Of a stretch of 64,000 nt of DNA, positions 8,394 to 17,200 are shown piece after piece. The stretch covers positions 3,004,001-3,068,000 of the forward strand of contig NZ_CP118605.1 in the NCBI RefSeq assembly GCF_029869925.1. Reading direction: 5' to 3'. Numbering within the stretch: the stretch's first letter is position 1; each line of letters opens with the position of its first letter. Source of the DNA: Microbulbifer bruguierae. GTDB taxonomy: Bacteria; Pseudomonadota; Gammaproteobacteria; Pseudomonadales; Cellvibrionaceae. The translations under genes and the position numbers were made by a program. Under the pieces are notes generated by a model. The model was not told the origin of the DNA. It saw nothing but the letters and a program-made list of their open reading frames with translations, and searched no databases.

Positions 8394-9617
8394 TTATTCC
8401 TCCGCACAGTAAACCGCAGAATCCGCATACACCTGCTTCAGCCGGTAACCGGTACTGGTGAAACTGTCGGTAATGCTTTCAATCTGGTCGCGGTCCTGCT
8501 GGTTTTCTGGCGAGCGCAGACAGACCTGTTCAAATACCTTGGTCACCTGGCACTGGGCAAAGGCTTCGCTGTTGGCCAGCTCGCGGCCCATGGATTTGGC
8601 ACCGTTGCCGGAGCCAGGCAGTGCATCGCTCCAGCCCAGATGCATATTCGGACCTTCGCGCCAGTAGTTGTCCCATTTGTCATCGGGGATCACAAAACCG
8701 TAGGGAAAGGTGGCGCTGTTGATATGGTGCTTGGCTTTTACCCGGGTGCCGGTGGCGGGATCGGTCTGGCCGGGACTGTTGTAGTCGAGCTGGCCGTTTT
8801 CGCCGGTGGGGTCGTTGTCCGCGTCGTAGACGAAGTCGTAATAGGCAAATGCCTGTGCCAGCGGATCCATACCACTGTGACAGCCCACACAGCCGTTCTG
8901 GAACACCCGGCTGTCACCGCCGGGACTGCGGCTCACGTCCTGGCGGATGCGATCCGGTGGTCGCGAGGTGTCCTGCACCTGCTCCAGATCCCTGCACAGG
9001 TGGTTCATCAGGGTGTAGCGGAACATGGCGCGGTTGGTGCCGGCATAAAAGAAAGCCCTGGCGCCGCCGCGGGTGGTGATTACGCCGGCGGTGGCATCGC
9101 TGGGTAGGCCGGTGACGGTGGACTGGGTTGTGCGCTCAAGTGCGGCCTGTAGCGGATAGCCGCTTTTTTCCAGCGCAATATAGTGGTTGTTGTTGCTGTT
9201 GCTGTAGGCGGGCAGGTCGAGCCCGGAGGCGGCGCCGGTGTACAGGATGTCTCCGGAGAGCACCTCGCGGAAGTCCACGTCGTCGCGCACCATGCCGATT
9301 ACGGTTGCGGTGTAATCGTTCAGCGGCGCGAAGTTATCGAAGTCACGGCTGGTCCAGGGGGTGACCAGATTTCTCAACGTCACGTTGTAGAACGCATCGT
9401 TGTCCATGGCCAGGTAGGCCGCGGCTTCGGCGTTGCCGTTGGCGATTTCCTCGGCCATGGTGGTGAGCACCGCGGTGTCGGGTTTGACCCCGGTAAGGCG
9501 GCTGTGAATCTGGGCAGCCTGCTCCCCCGGCCCGGCAATGGCGGGAACGGCGAGTGAGGTGCCGGCACAGGCGGTCGCCACGAGCAGCAGACGCGCAGCG
9601 GACGTTTTTATTTTCAT
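8394..9617 (-). CDS. Exported CXXCH (cytochrome-like) protein
   Basis: About 407 residues from the ATG at 9615-9617, which begins a signal peptide (SAARLLLVATACAGTSLAVPAIAG). The long upstream in-frame extension is arginine-rich and looks non-coding. One heme c motif, CVGCH (about 243-247), is followed by SGMDPLAQAFAYYDF, a pattern seen in DUF1585/DUF1588-type C-terminal regions of planctomycete-like exported cytochromes. First gene of the minus-strand operon with the LamG/cytochrome and DUF1501-like genes, and divergent from the HzsA-like gene. The partner arrangement (CXXCH protein + DUF1501) is a known association; the substrate is unknown. Confidence 0.75.
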   Translation of the reverse strand: MKIKTSAARLLLVATACAGTSLAVPAIAGPGEQAAQIHSRLTGVKPDTAVLTTMAEEIANGNAEAAAYLAMDNDAFYNVTLRNLVTPWTSRDFDNFAPLNDYTATVIGMVRDDVDFREVLSGDILYTGAASGLDLPAYSNSNNNHYIALEKSGYPLQAALERTTQSTVTGLPSDATAGVITTRGGARAFFYAGTNRAMFRYTLMNHLCRDLEQVQDTSRPPDRIRQDVSRSPGGDSRVFQNGCVGCHSGMDPLAQAFAYYDFVYDADNDPTGENGQLDYNSPGQTDPATGTRVKAKHHINSATFPYGFVIPDDKWDNYWREGPNMHLGWSDALPGSGNGAKSMGRELANSEAFAQCQVTKVFEQVCLRSPENQQDRDQIESITDSFTSTGYRLKQVYADSAVYCAEE

Positions 9618-9903
9618 GGGGTTTATTCGCGTTTTGGTTCTATCGTGCGAACAACGTTGTCGCGCAGGAATTATGACTTGCAACCGGCAACCGATAGTAA
9701 AGAATGTACAAGGATTGGCCAGCAGGAAAAATTTAATTCGTGTTCTGGTTGGCAAAAAACGTGTGCTTTGCTTGAGACTGCGGTGGCCAACCGGGAAAAT
9801 CGGGCGCAATAACGCTGCTGGATTTATCAGACGCAAGTCCTGTTATCCCGCTGTTGTCGCGGTGAGTGATCACTGCGCAAGAGCAAACCCCGAGGGTAAT
9901 TCG

Positions 9904-12615
9904 TTGAACAGATTTTGTACGTCGGCCAGCGCAGTCGACGGACTTTTTACTCGGCTAGTGTCTGTCGTTGCCCTGGGGGTGTTGGTCGGCTGTTCCGGTG
10001 GTAGTGGAGAAACTTCCAGTCTCGGTGGTGGTGACCAGGCGGAAGACCCGGTGGTAGTGGATTATCCGGTGGTGTATGTACGCCGTACCCTGAACCGGGA
10101 TGACGACGGCCAGCTGATGGGTGACAGCATCTTCGCGCCGTCTGCCTTCAATCCCGGCGCCGAGCTGGTGCTGCGCGACCGGGCCACGGCCACGGCGCCG
10201 GAGCGGGTGCTGACGGAAGGGTTGTTTGTCAGTGACGAGGACGCCGGCATCGTTTTTGAGGGCGGCTATGACGTCAAAGACCTGACGGTTTCCGCGGATG
10301 GCAAGACGCTGGCCTTCGCCATGCGCGCGCCGGATATCGAAGGACGCGATGACGACGAGCAGCCGCGCTGGAATATCTGGCTGTACGATTTCGACTCCGC
10401 CCAGCTCACCCGTGCTATCTCCTCAGACCTGATCGCCGAAGAAGGTGACGATATCGCCCCGGCATTTCTGCCAGACGGCCGCATTGCCTTCTCCTCGACG
10501 CGCCAGCGCCGTTCCCGCGCTCTTTTACTGGACGATAACAAGCCGCAATTTTCCGCGCTGGCGGAAGACCTGCGGGAGCCCGCTTTTGTGCTGCATGTAA
10601 TGGAGGCCGACGGCAGCGATATCCGCCAGATCTCCTACAACCAGAGCCACGATCTTTCGCCCACGGTGTTGTTCAACGGCCGTATTCTGTTCAGTCGCTG
10701 GGACAATATGGGCCGGGTGGATCGCCTCAGCCTGTATACCGTCAAGCCCGATGGTACCGATCTCCAGTTTTATTACGGTTACCACAGCCAGGCCACCGGT
10801 AGCAGCGCCAACGGCGAGCCGTCGCCAGGCGCGTTCAGCAAACCACAGCAGATGCCAGACGGCCGCATACTGGTGACCCTGCGCGCGCCGGAAGGGATTA
10901 CCTATGGCGGCGATATGGTGGTCATCGACGGCGAGAATTTCACCGAGGCCTATAGTGAGCCGGAACAGCAGGGCCAGCTGCAGGGGCAGGAATCCCTGTC
11001 TGTACAGCGGGTGATTACCGGCGGTGGTCTCTCTCCCCACGGTTTGTTTGCCAACGCCTGGGCATTTCACGATGGCACCAGCCGTCTATTGGTCAGCTGG
11101 AGTGAGTGCCGGGTGATAGATCCGCAAACCGAACTGGCGCAGCCGTGTACAGAACAATGGCTGGCAACCCCGGATGTAGTGCCGGCGGATCCGCTCTACG
11201 GGCTGTGGATTTACGATTACGAGGAAGGTACCCAGCGCCCGATCATCCAGCCCGCGGAGGGGCAGATGATTTCCGAAGCGGTCACCGCAGATACGCGCCC
11301 GGTACCGCAATTCATTCCGCAACCCATCCCCGGTATCGATATCGATCGCGACCTGTACGAAGAAGGCATGGCGATCCTGGATATTCGCAGTGTGTATGAC
11401 TTCGACGGTGAACAGATCGCGGATATCGCCGCACTGGCAGACCCGCTGCAGACTGTCGCCGACGAGCGCCCGGCACGTTTCCTGAGGGTGGTGAAAGCGG
11501 TGGGTATCCCGGATGAAGATACGCTGGATTTCGATCGCGCCGCGTTTGGCCGCGACCGCAGTCAGTTGATGCGGGAGATTGTCGGCTATACCCCAATCCA
11601 GCCGGATGGGTCGGTGCGGGTGAAAGTACCGGCGGATATGCCCCTGGCCATTTCGGTGGTGGATACCAACGGCCGCCGTATCGTCGGCCGCCACAACAAC
11701 TGGCTGCAGTTTCGCGCCGGTGAGATTCGCAAATGCCAGGGTTGCCACACGCGCGACAGTGAAGTGCCCCACGGGCGCGCGGATAAGGAACCGGCACCGG
11801 CCTGGGCCGGTGCGCCTACCAGTGCGGCGCCCTTCCCCAATACCGAGCCGGCCCTGAACGCGGACATGGGTGAGACCATGGCACAAGTGATGGCGCGGGT
11901 GGCGGGCCACCCGGAGCTCGAAGGGGATCTGAGCTACAGCGACCTGTGGACGGACCCGGCGCAGCGGGAAAAAGACCCCAGCAGTTTATTGCTGATGACT
12001 GAGTTGAAGACGCCTTTGCCTACAAGCCTCGCCTGTCAGAGCAGCTGGAGCACCGATTGCCGCATGGTCATCCACTATCCCGAGCACATTCAGGCGATCT
12101 GGGATCTGCCGCGGGAAATTACCGACGATACCGGCGCGGTGCTCGATGATCGCACCTGTTCCCGTTGCCACAGTGCGCGCGACGCGGCCGGTCAGGCCCA
12201 GGTGCCGCCGGGCCAGCTGGATCTGCGCGGCGAGCCGTCCGGGGTCAACAACAATTTCAGTACCTCCTACGTGGAGCTGATCTTCGACAACCCCACCCAG
12301 GAACTGAGTGAAGGCGCGCTGCAGGACGTGCTGGTGCAGGATACTGACGACAACGGCAACCTGCTGTTCGAGACCGATGAGAACGGCGAGCTGATTCTGG
12401 ATACGGATGGAAACCCGATTCCTGTTATGGTTACGGTCAATATTCCGCGGATTATGAACACGGCGGGGGCACGCAACAGCCGGTTCTTCGAAGTGTTTGA
12501 CGAGGGCGGAACACACACCGGTGACTTGTCCCCGGCGGAATTGCGTTTGATTGCCGAGTGGTTGGATATCGGTGCACAGTATTACAACAATCCCTTTGAT
12601 GCACCGGTCAACTGA
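9904..12615 (+). CDS. HzsA-like lipoprotein with two CXXCH motifs
   Basis: About 903 residues starting at a TTG (9904-9906), chosen because it follows GAGGG by a normal spacing and precedes a lipoprotein signal (LVSVVALGVLVGC). The N-terminal half has beta-propeller PD40-type repeats (LTVSADGKTLAFAMRAP, DIAPAFLPDGRIAFSSTRQ). The C-terminal half carries CQGCH (about 611-615) and CSRCH (about 752-756). This layout matches the hydrazine synthase alpha subunit-related family, which is widespread outside anammox bacteria; it does not imply hydrazine chemistry here. Predicted outer-membrane or periplasmic c-type cytochrome, first gene of a plus-strand operon running to about 16.0 kb. Confidence 0.75.
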   Translation: MNRFCTSASAVDGLFTRLVSVVALGVLVGCSGGSGETSSLGGGDQAEDPVVVDYPVVYVRRTLNRDDDGQLMGDSIFAPSAFNPGAELVLRDRATATAPERVLTEGLFVSDEDAGIVFEGGYDVKDLTVSADGKTLAFAMRAPDIEGRDDDEQPRWNIWLYDFDSAQLTRAISSDLIAEEGDDIAPAFLPDGRIAFSSTRQRRSRALLLDDNKPQFSALAEDLREPAFVLHVMEADGSDIRQISYNQSHDLSPTVLFNGRILFSRWDNMGRVDRLSLYTVKPDGTDLQFYYGYHSQATGSSANGEPSPGAFSKPQQMPDGRILVTLRAPEGITYGGDMVVIDGENFTEAYSEPEQQGQLQGQESLSVQRVITGGGLSPHGLFANAWAFHDGTSRLLVSWSECRVIDPQTELAQPCTEQWLATPDVVPADPLYGLWIYDYEEGTQRPIIQPAEGQMISEAVTADTRPVPQFIPQPIPGIDIDRDLYEEGMAILDIRSVYDFDGEQIADIAALADPLQTVADERPARFLRVVKAVGIPDEDTLDFDRAAFGRDRSQLMREIVGYTPIQPDGSVRVKVPADMPLAISVVDTNGRRIVGRHNNWLQFRAGEIRKCQGCHTRDSEVPHGRADKEPAPAWAGAPTSAAPFPNTEPALNADMGETMAQVMARVAGHPELEGDLSYSDLWTDPAQREKDPSSLLLMTELKTPLPTSLACQSSWSTDCRMVIHYPEHIQAIWDLPREITDDTGAVLDDRTCSRCHSARDAAGQAQVPPGQLDLRGEPSGVNNNFSTSYVELIFDNPTQELSEGALQDVLVQDTDDNGNLLFETDENGELILDTDGNPIPVMVTVNIPRIMNTAGARNSRFFEVFDEGGTHTGDLSPAELRLIAEWLDIGAQYYNNPFDAPVN

Positions 12616-12618
12616 AGC

Positions 12619-13482
12619 ATGAGCAGGCAGCCTCGCAACCGATTCTTTATCCTGGCATTAATGACCCTGGGTTTGATGCATGTCGGACTTTCGGCGGCGC
12701 AAACCCGGGAAGACAGCTCCGCGACCGAAAGCTCCTCTTCCCTTCAGTCTTCAGCCCTTCAGTTTTCAGCCCGTCAATTTGGCGAGCGCCAGCCGCAGGA
12801 TCTGCCCGGTGGCAGCGAGCAGGTGGTGGTCGGTGCGGAATTTCTCAACCTGTACACCGGCCCGGGTCGCGGCTACGTGATCGATCACGTGGTGGAGTAT
12901 GGCGAGTCCCTGTGGCTGTTGAAGCGCCGTACCGACTGGGTCAAGGTCATGACCCGCAGCGGTCGGAGCGGCTGGGCAAAAATTGCTGATCTCGACACCA
13001 TCGTTACTCCGGATGGCGAGCCGCTGGCGGTGGTAAGCCCTGGTATCGACGACTATCGTGAGCAGAGTTTCCGGTTTGGCTTTGCCTACGGCGACTTCGA
13101 GGGTGCCAATGCGCTGGGGGTGTCGCTCGGCTATCGCTTTACCGGCAACCTCTCCGCAGAACTGCGCGCGACGCAGACCATCGGTGCCTACTCGGACAGT
13201 CAGACCTATCAGCTGGCGCTGTTGCACCAGCCGTTCCCGGAGTGGCGAATCTCCCCCTATTTCCTGCTGGGAAGCGGTATCAATATCACCTCCCCCAGTG
13301 CCACCATTGTCGCCACGGAAGACCGCCGGGATACCACCATGCTTACCGGTATCGGTGTGACCACCTACTTGTCCCGGCGCTTTGCCCTGCGCGCGGAAGT
13401 TGCCAATCACTACCTGCTTACATCGCGGGAAAATAATCAGGAGATAGTCGAATGGAAATTGGGATTCGACGTTTTTATGTAG
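12619..13482 (+). CDS. SH3-domain plus outer-membrane beta-barrel protein
   Basis: 287 residues with a signal peptide (to about 27, ending SAAQ). A Ser/Gln-rich segment with the repeated pattern SSxLQ (about 35-55) is followed by a bacterial SH3 domain (about 68-130: EFLNLYTGPGRGYVIDHVV, WVKVMTRSGRSGWAKI). Residues about 145-287 are alternating beta strands ending in aromatic-flanked strands (WKLGFDVFM), as in small OmpA/OmpW-like barrels. SH3 domains of this type often bind peptidoglycan or peptides. It starts 3 bases after the HzsA-like gene and overlaps the next gene by 31 bases. Confidence 0.7.
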   Translation: MSRQPRNRFFILALMTLGLMHVGLSAAQTREDSSATESSSSLQSSALQFSARQFGERQPQDLPGGSEQVVVGAEFLNLYTGPGRGYVIDHVVEYGESLWLLKRRTDWVKVMTRSGRSGWAKIADLDTIVTPDGEPLAVVSPGIDDYREQSFRFGFAYGDFEGANALGVSLGYRFTGNLSAELRATQTIGAYSDSQTYQLALLHQPFPEWRISPYFLLGSGINITSPSATIVATEDRRDTTMLTGIGVTTYLSRRFALRAEVANHYLLTSRENNQEIVEWKLGFDVFM

Positions 13483-14108
13483 CTTTTGCGGGCCTGTTGC
13501 TACCGGCGATATTTGCCGGGGCCGCGCTGGCGCAGGGCAGTGAGGTGATCGACGAAATCATCTCGCCGGACCTGGAGCGACGGGAGATTCGCGAGGCGAA
13601 CATCGACAGCGAAGACTTCGAATTCACCGCCTATCTGGGCGGCATTATGAGCGTGGAGGATTTTGGCAGTAACCGGCTTGTGGGCGGCAGCCTCGCCTAT
13701 CATATCAATGAAGATTTTTTTATGGAGGCGGGTTACGGCCAGACCGAACTGGGCGAGTCCAGTTACGAACGTCTCAGCGGCTCTGCGCCACTTTTGACCG
13801 ACGAAGAGCGTGAGCTCACCATGTACAATCTTTCGCTGGCCTGGAATTTTCTTCCCGGGGAAATTTTTATTTCCGACAAGTGGGCCCTGAACAGTAATCT
13901 GTACCTGATCGGAGGTATCGGAAATACCAATTTCGCCGATGAAGAGCACTTTACCTACAACGTGGGTGTTGGCATCCGTATGCTGGCGCAGGACTGGCTC
14001 GCTCTGCGTCTGGATGTGCGCGACCACATTTTCGAACACGAAATTTTTGGTGAGCCCCAGACCACCAATAACCTGTCCGCCCAGCTGGGCATTTCAATTT
14101 ATTTCTGA
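13452..14108 (+). CDS. Small outer-membrane beta-barrel protein
   Basis: 218 residues with a signal peptide (about 1-28, ending ALAQG). After a short charged linker the sequence shows barrel strands (FEFTAYLGGIMSVEDFG, SLAYHINEDFFMEAGYGQ, LYLIGGIGNTNF) and ends in Phe (QLGISIYF), the usual BAM recognition residue. It overlaps the SH3/barrel gene by 31 bases, so the two are translationally linked and may form a pair. The family resembles outer-membrane beta-barrel domain proteins of the OmpW/OmpA-like class; no substrate is evident. Confidence 0.72.
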   Translation: MEIGIRRFYVAFAGLLLPAIFAGAALAQGSEVIDEIISPDLERREIREANIDSEDFEFTAYLGGIMSVEDFGSNRLVGGSLAYHINEDFFMEAGYGQTELGESSYERLSGSAPLLTDEERELTMYNLSLAWNFLPGEIFISDKWALNSNLYLIGGIGNTNFADEEHFTYNVGVGIRMLAQDWLALRLDVRDHIFEHEIFGEPQTTNNLSAQLGISIYF

Positions 14109-14146
14109 TTTAACCGTTTCTATATAAGAACAACCGGAGAAACCCG

Positions 14147-14632
14147 ATGCGCAATTTTATCGCCGCTCTCTGCACCAGTGCCGCTTTACTTGCCGGCGCA
14201 CCCGCTATCGCCAGTGTGCCCGCCAGTGATTTCACCCTGGCCTCACTCAAGGATGGCAATCTGAAACTCAGTGAACAGCGCGGTGAAGTCATCATGCTGA
14301 ATTTCTGGGCCTCCTGGTGCGGTCCCTGCCGCGAGGAAATGCCGCTGCTGGACGAACTGCACGCGCGCTATGAATCGGTCGGGTTCCAGGTGTGGGGTGT
14401 CAATGTGGATGCCAACCGCGACGATGCCCAGACGATGCTGAATAAAATTCCGGTGGCGTTTCCTGTGCTGTTCGATGCCGAGAGCAGTGTGAGCAAATTG
14501 TTCGGCGTCGATGCCATGCCCAGCTCGGTGTTTATCGATCGCGACGGTAACGTGCGCTATGTGCACAAGGGCTACCGTAGTGGCGACGAAGCGGAGTATA
14601 AAAAAATCATCAAGGAACTGATCCGGGAATAA
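14147..14632 (+). CDS. TlpA-type thiol:disulfide oxidoreductase
   Basis: 161 residues with a signal peptide (to about 23) and a thioredoxin fold carrying FWASWCGPCREEMP, so the active site is Cys58-Gly-Pro-Cys61. The later MPSSVFIDRDGNV holds the cis-Pro. Exported TlpA/ResA proteins reduce cysteines, notably CXXCH sites before heme attachment. With several CXXCH proteins in this locus a maturation role is plausible. The same gene order (TlpA, DUF4266, DUF3570) together with ApbE recurs in other proteobacteria. A Shine-Dalgarno (GGAGAAA) lies upstream. Confidence 0.88.
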   Translation: MRNFIAALCTSAALLAGAPAIASVPASDFTLASLKDGNLKLSEQRGEVIMLNFWASWCGPCREEMPLLDELHARYESVGFQVWGVNVDANRDDAQTMLNKIPVAFPVLFDAESSVSKLFGVDAMPSSVFIDRDGNVRYVHKGYRSGDEAEYKKIIKELIRE

Positions 14633-14635
14633 GTC

Positions 14636-14866
14636 ATGTTCAAGCGCGCCTTACTTCTGTTGCCCCTGTTTTCGCTGTTGGCTGGTTGTGAAACCGTGAT
14701 GCCGGAGCCCTGGGTAAAGCCTTACGAACGGCACTTTCTGGCAGACCCGATCATGAGTTTTGAACGGGATCCGGTGGCGGCGGGATATATGAATCACGTG
14801 TATGAAGCGCGTGAAGCCGCGCGCGGCGCGGAAGGCGGAGCCGGAGGTGGCTGTGGCTGCAATTGA
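14636..14866 (+). CDS. DUF4266 family small lipoprotein
   Basis: 76 residues. The lipobox SLLAGC gives a mature lipoprotein of about 58 residues. Features match DUF4266: WVKPYERHFLADPIM, a central helix (MNHVYEAREAARG) and a Gly/Cys tail ending GGAGGGCGCN. The C-terminal CGC could bind a metal or cofactor. It starts 3 bases after the TlpA gene and its end overlaps the DUF3570 start. The family is almost always next to DUF3570 and ApbE. Confidence 0.85.
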   Translation: MFKRALLLLPLFSLLAGCETVMPEPWVKPYERHFLADPIMSFERDPVAAGYMNHVYEAREAARGAEGGAGGGCGCN

Positions 14867-16013
14867 CGGCAGAAAATATGTTGGCGCGCTCGCGCTTTTA
14901 CTGCTTTCTGCATACGCCACAGCGGCAGTGCTTCCGGAAGAGCGCGCCGACACCATGTACCACTCCTACAGCGGTGGCGGTGTCACTATTGATGGGCCCT
15001 CGGTGCTGGTGCGCAAGAATATCGGCAACAAGGTTTCCCTGTCCGCCAATTACTATGTGGACATGATTTCGGGGGCGTCCATTGACGTGCAGGCCACTGC
15101 AAGCCCCTACAGTGAGCAGCGCGACGAATATTCCCTGGGTGCGGAGTACCTGGTGGACAAAACCACCATGAGCCTCAGCTACACCAATTCCAGCGAGGAC
15201 GATTACCAGGCCGAGACCGTCGGTTTTGGTATCAAACAGGATTTCTTTGGCGATCTCAGCACTGTGTCCATGCGCGTCAGCCTCGGTAGCGACGATGTGA
15301 TGCGCAATGGCGACGAGAACTTTCTCGAGCAGGCCGAGCACCGCCGCTACTCCCTGGGCTGGAGTCAGATTCTCACCACCAGGCTGATCGCGGAACTGAG
15401 CGTGGAAACGGTGGCGGACGAGGGCTTTCTGAACAACCCCTACCGCAGCGTGCGTTATCTCGACCCGGGTTCCGGCAGCGGCTTCAGCTACCAGGCGGAA
15501 CTCTACCCCAATACCCGCAACAGCGATGCGGTAGCCCTGCGGGCCAAATACCGACTGCCCTACCGCGCTGCCATCAAGAGTGAATACCGTCGCTACGCGG
15601 ACAGCTGGGGCATCAATTCCGATAATCTGGAATTGCGCTATACCCACCCACTGGAAACGGAAAACCTGATCCTCGAAGGCAAGCTGCGTTTCTACAAGCA
15701 GACCGGGGCGGATTTCTACAGTGATCTTTTCCCCTACCTGGACGCCACCAACTTCCGCGCCCGGGATAAGGAGTTGAGCGATTTCAGCAGCACCGCCATC
15801 GGTATAGGGGCATCCTATCTGCTGCCGGAACGTTGGTCGCTGTTCGAGCGCAGGAACACGGTTAACCTGTACTGGGATTACGTGCTGTTCGACTACGACA
15901 ACTTCCACGATGTCCGGGTGCACAATGGTGATGGCGATGTCCTCCCGGGGGAGGAGCCGGCCTACCATTTCAACGCCCATGTCGTGCGGCTATTCTGGTC
16001 CATGTGGTTCTGA
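14853..16013 (+). CDS. DUF3570 family outer-membrane protein
   Basis: About 386 residues if it starts at the GTG at 14853, which follows GGAG by 6 bases and gives a signal peptide (YVGALALLLLSAYATAA). An upstream in-frame ATG at 14802 lies inside the DUF4266 gene and is less likely. The mature protein begins with the family signature (DTMYHSYSGGGVTIDGPSVLVRK) and continues as a large predicted beta-barrel with many paired aromatic strands, ending HVVRLFWSMWF. Probably an outer-membrane channel or scaffold of the ApbE/TlpA/DUF4266 system. It is the last gene of the operon; no strong terminator is seen. Confidence 0.85.
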   Translation: MAAIDGRKYVGALALLLLSAYATAAVLPEERADTMYHSYSGGGVTIDGPSVLVRKNIGNKVSLSANYYVDMISGASIDVQATASPYSEQRDEYSLGAEYLVDKTTMSLSYTNSSEDDYQAETVGFGIKQDFFGDLSTVSMRVSLGSDDVMRNGDENFLEQAEHRRYSLGWSQILTTRLIAELSVETVADEGFLNNPYRSVRYLDPGSGSGFSYQAELYPNTRNSDAVALRAKYRLPYRAAIKSEYRRYADSWGINSDNLELRYTHPLETENLILEGKLRFYKQTGADFYSDLFPYLDATNFRARDKELSDFSSTAIGIGASYLLPERWSLFERRNTVNLYWDYVLFDYDNFHDVRVHNGDGDVLPGEEPAYHFNAHVVRLFWSMWF

Positions 16014-16170
16014 TCAAAAACTGATTTACAGGGGCCGCATAGGCCCCTAAAGTTCGCCGCATTGCGGTGAGCACCCTCCCTGCTGGTGGCTCTTCCGCCA
16101 CTGCCACGCCTTATCTGGCAGTGTTTTACTCCGAATTTTCTGCTCCTGTTTTTTACCCCGGGTGGGTTCC

Positions 16171-17010
16171 ATGCTCAGTTATCGTCACGGCTTTCACGCC
16201 GGTAATTTTGCCGACGTGCTCAAGCACTACGTGCAGGTAGAAATCATTTCCTATCTGCAGAAGAAAGAAACACCTTTCGACTATATCGATACCCATTCCG
16301 GCGCCGGGCTTTTTTCCCTTGCGTCTGAAATGGCGCAGAAAAATCGCGAGTACATGACCGGCATCGGGCAATTGTTCCAACACTGTGATCTGCCCGGATT
16401 GCAAAACTACCTGCAGGTGATCGAGGGGCTGAATCCTGATGGCAACCTTCAGGTTTACCCCGGCTCTCCCATGATCGCGGCGCAGATGCTGCGGCCACAG
16501 GACAAGGCCTGGTTGTTTGAGCTGCATCCGAATGACGCGGAAAAGCTGCGTCAGAACTTCGCCCGTCGCCGCCAGTGCCAGGTGCGTGAGGAAGACGGCT
16601 TCAAGGGATTGGCCGCCCTGCTGCCCACCCGCTCCCGTCGCGCGCTGATTCTGATCGACCCACCCTATGAGCAGAAGGAAGACTACCAGCGGGTAGTGAC
16701 GGCGCTGCAACTGATCCAGCGCAAAATGGCCAACGCCATCACCGCGATCTGGTATCCGGTGGTGGATCGCCGGCGTATCGATGTGCTGGAAAAACAGTTG
16801 CAGGCCTCCGGTGTCCGCAATATCCAGCAGTTTGAGCTGGGTGTGAGCGGCGATGCCGAAGGGCACGGTATGACGTCTTCGGGGATGATCGTGGTCAATC
16901 CACCCTGGACCCTGCGTGGTCAAATGGAGGCGCTGCTGCCGCCCCTCGCCGCTCAACTCAGCAGCGATGGCGGCAGTTACTACCGCTGCGAGACGTTGGT
17001 CACGGAATAG
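16171..17010 (+). CDS. rlmJ: 23S rRNA (adenine-2030-N6)-methyltransferase RlmJ
   Basis: 279 residues from the ATG at 16171 (an in-frame GTG three codons earlier is unlikely, since RlmJ begins MLSYRHGFHAGNFADVLKH). The catalytic motif DPPY is at residues 163-166 (LIDPPYEQKEDY). SAM-binding and target-recognition segments (DTHSGAGLF, YPGSPMIA, FELHP) match the family, and the length is normal. It modifies 23S rRNA A2030 in the cytoplasm. It is a lone housekeeping gene between the redox locus and the TonB receptor. Confidence 0.95.
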   Translation: MLSYRHGFHAGNFADVLKHYVQVEIISYLQKKETPFDYIDTHSGAGLFSLASEMAQKNREYMTGIGQLFQHCDLPGLQNYLQVIEGLNPDGNLQVYPGSPMIAAQMLRPQDKAWLFELHPNDAEKLRQNFARRRQCQVREEDGFKGLAALLPTRSRRALILIDPPYEQKEDYQRVVTALQLIQRKMANAITAIWYPVVDRRRIDVLEKQLQASGVRNIQQFELGVSGDAEGHGMTSSGMIVVNPPWTLRGQMEALLPPLAAQLSSDGGSYYRCETLVTE

Positions 17011-17056
17011 GGGATCGTTTCCTTGCCCACTGTGCGTCTTAACTTGTCACCCTGAG

Positions 17057-17093
17057 GATTATTGTTGTATGTTTTCCAGCCAAAACAATAATC
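17057..17093. promoter_or_regulatory. 10-bp inverted repeat upstream of the TonB receptor gene
   Basis: GATTATTGTT (17057-17066) is exactly complementary to AACAATAATC (17084-17093), separated by 17 bases. It is AT-rich against GC-rich surroundings and lies about 110 bases before the receptor start. It could be an operator for a dimeric regulator or simply a stem-loop. It is not a recognisable Fur box. Confidence 0.4.
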
Positions 17094-17200
17094 AACCGGG
17101 CACGCATAGAAGCGGCAAATAGCGGCGTAGTTCCCCGCAAAGCTGCCATCGCGTAACCGGGACCTCACCTCAGGTGGGGATCAGCGATGACGAACTGCCT

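Noticed and set aside
3947..8461. Long plus-strand open frames (704 and 733 codons) opposite the ApbE, DUF1501-like and LamG genes
   Set aside because: They lie antisense to genes with clear signals and motifs, have no ribosome site or domain, and reflect high GC at third codon positions.
9904..12615. Hydrazine synthase activity
   Set aside because: Only the family relation is supported; anammox genes are absent and many non-anammox bacteria carry HzsA-related proteins.
16030..16048. Terminator after the DUF3570 gene
   Set aside because: A 7-bp hairpin (AGGGGCC / GGCCCCT) exists but no T-run follows.
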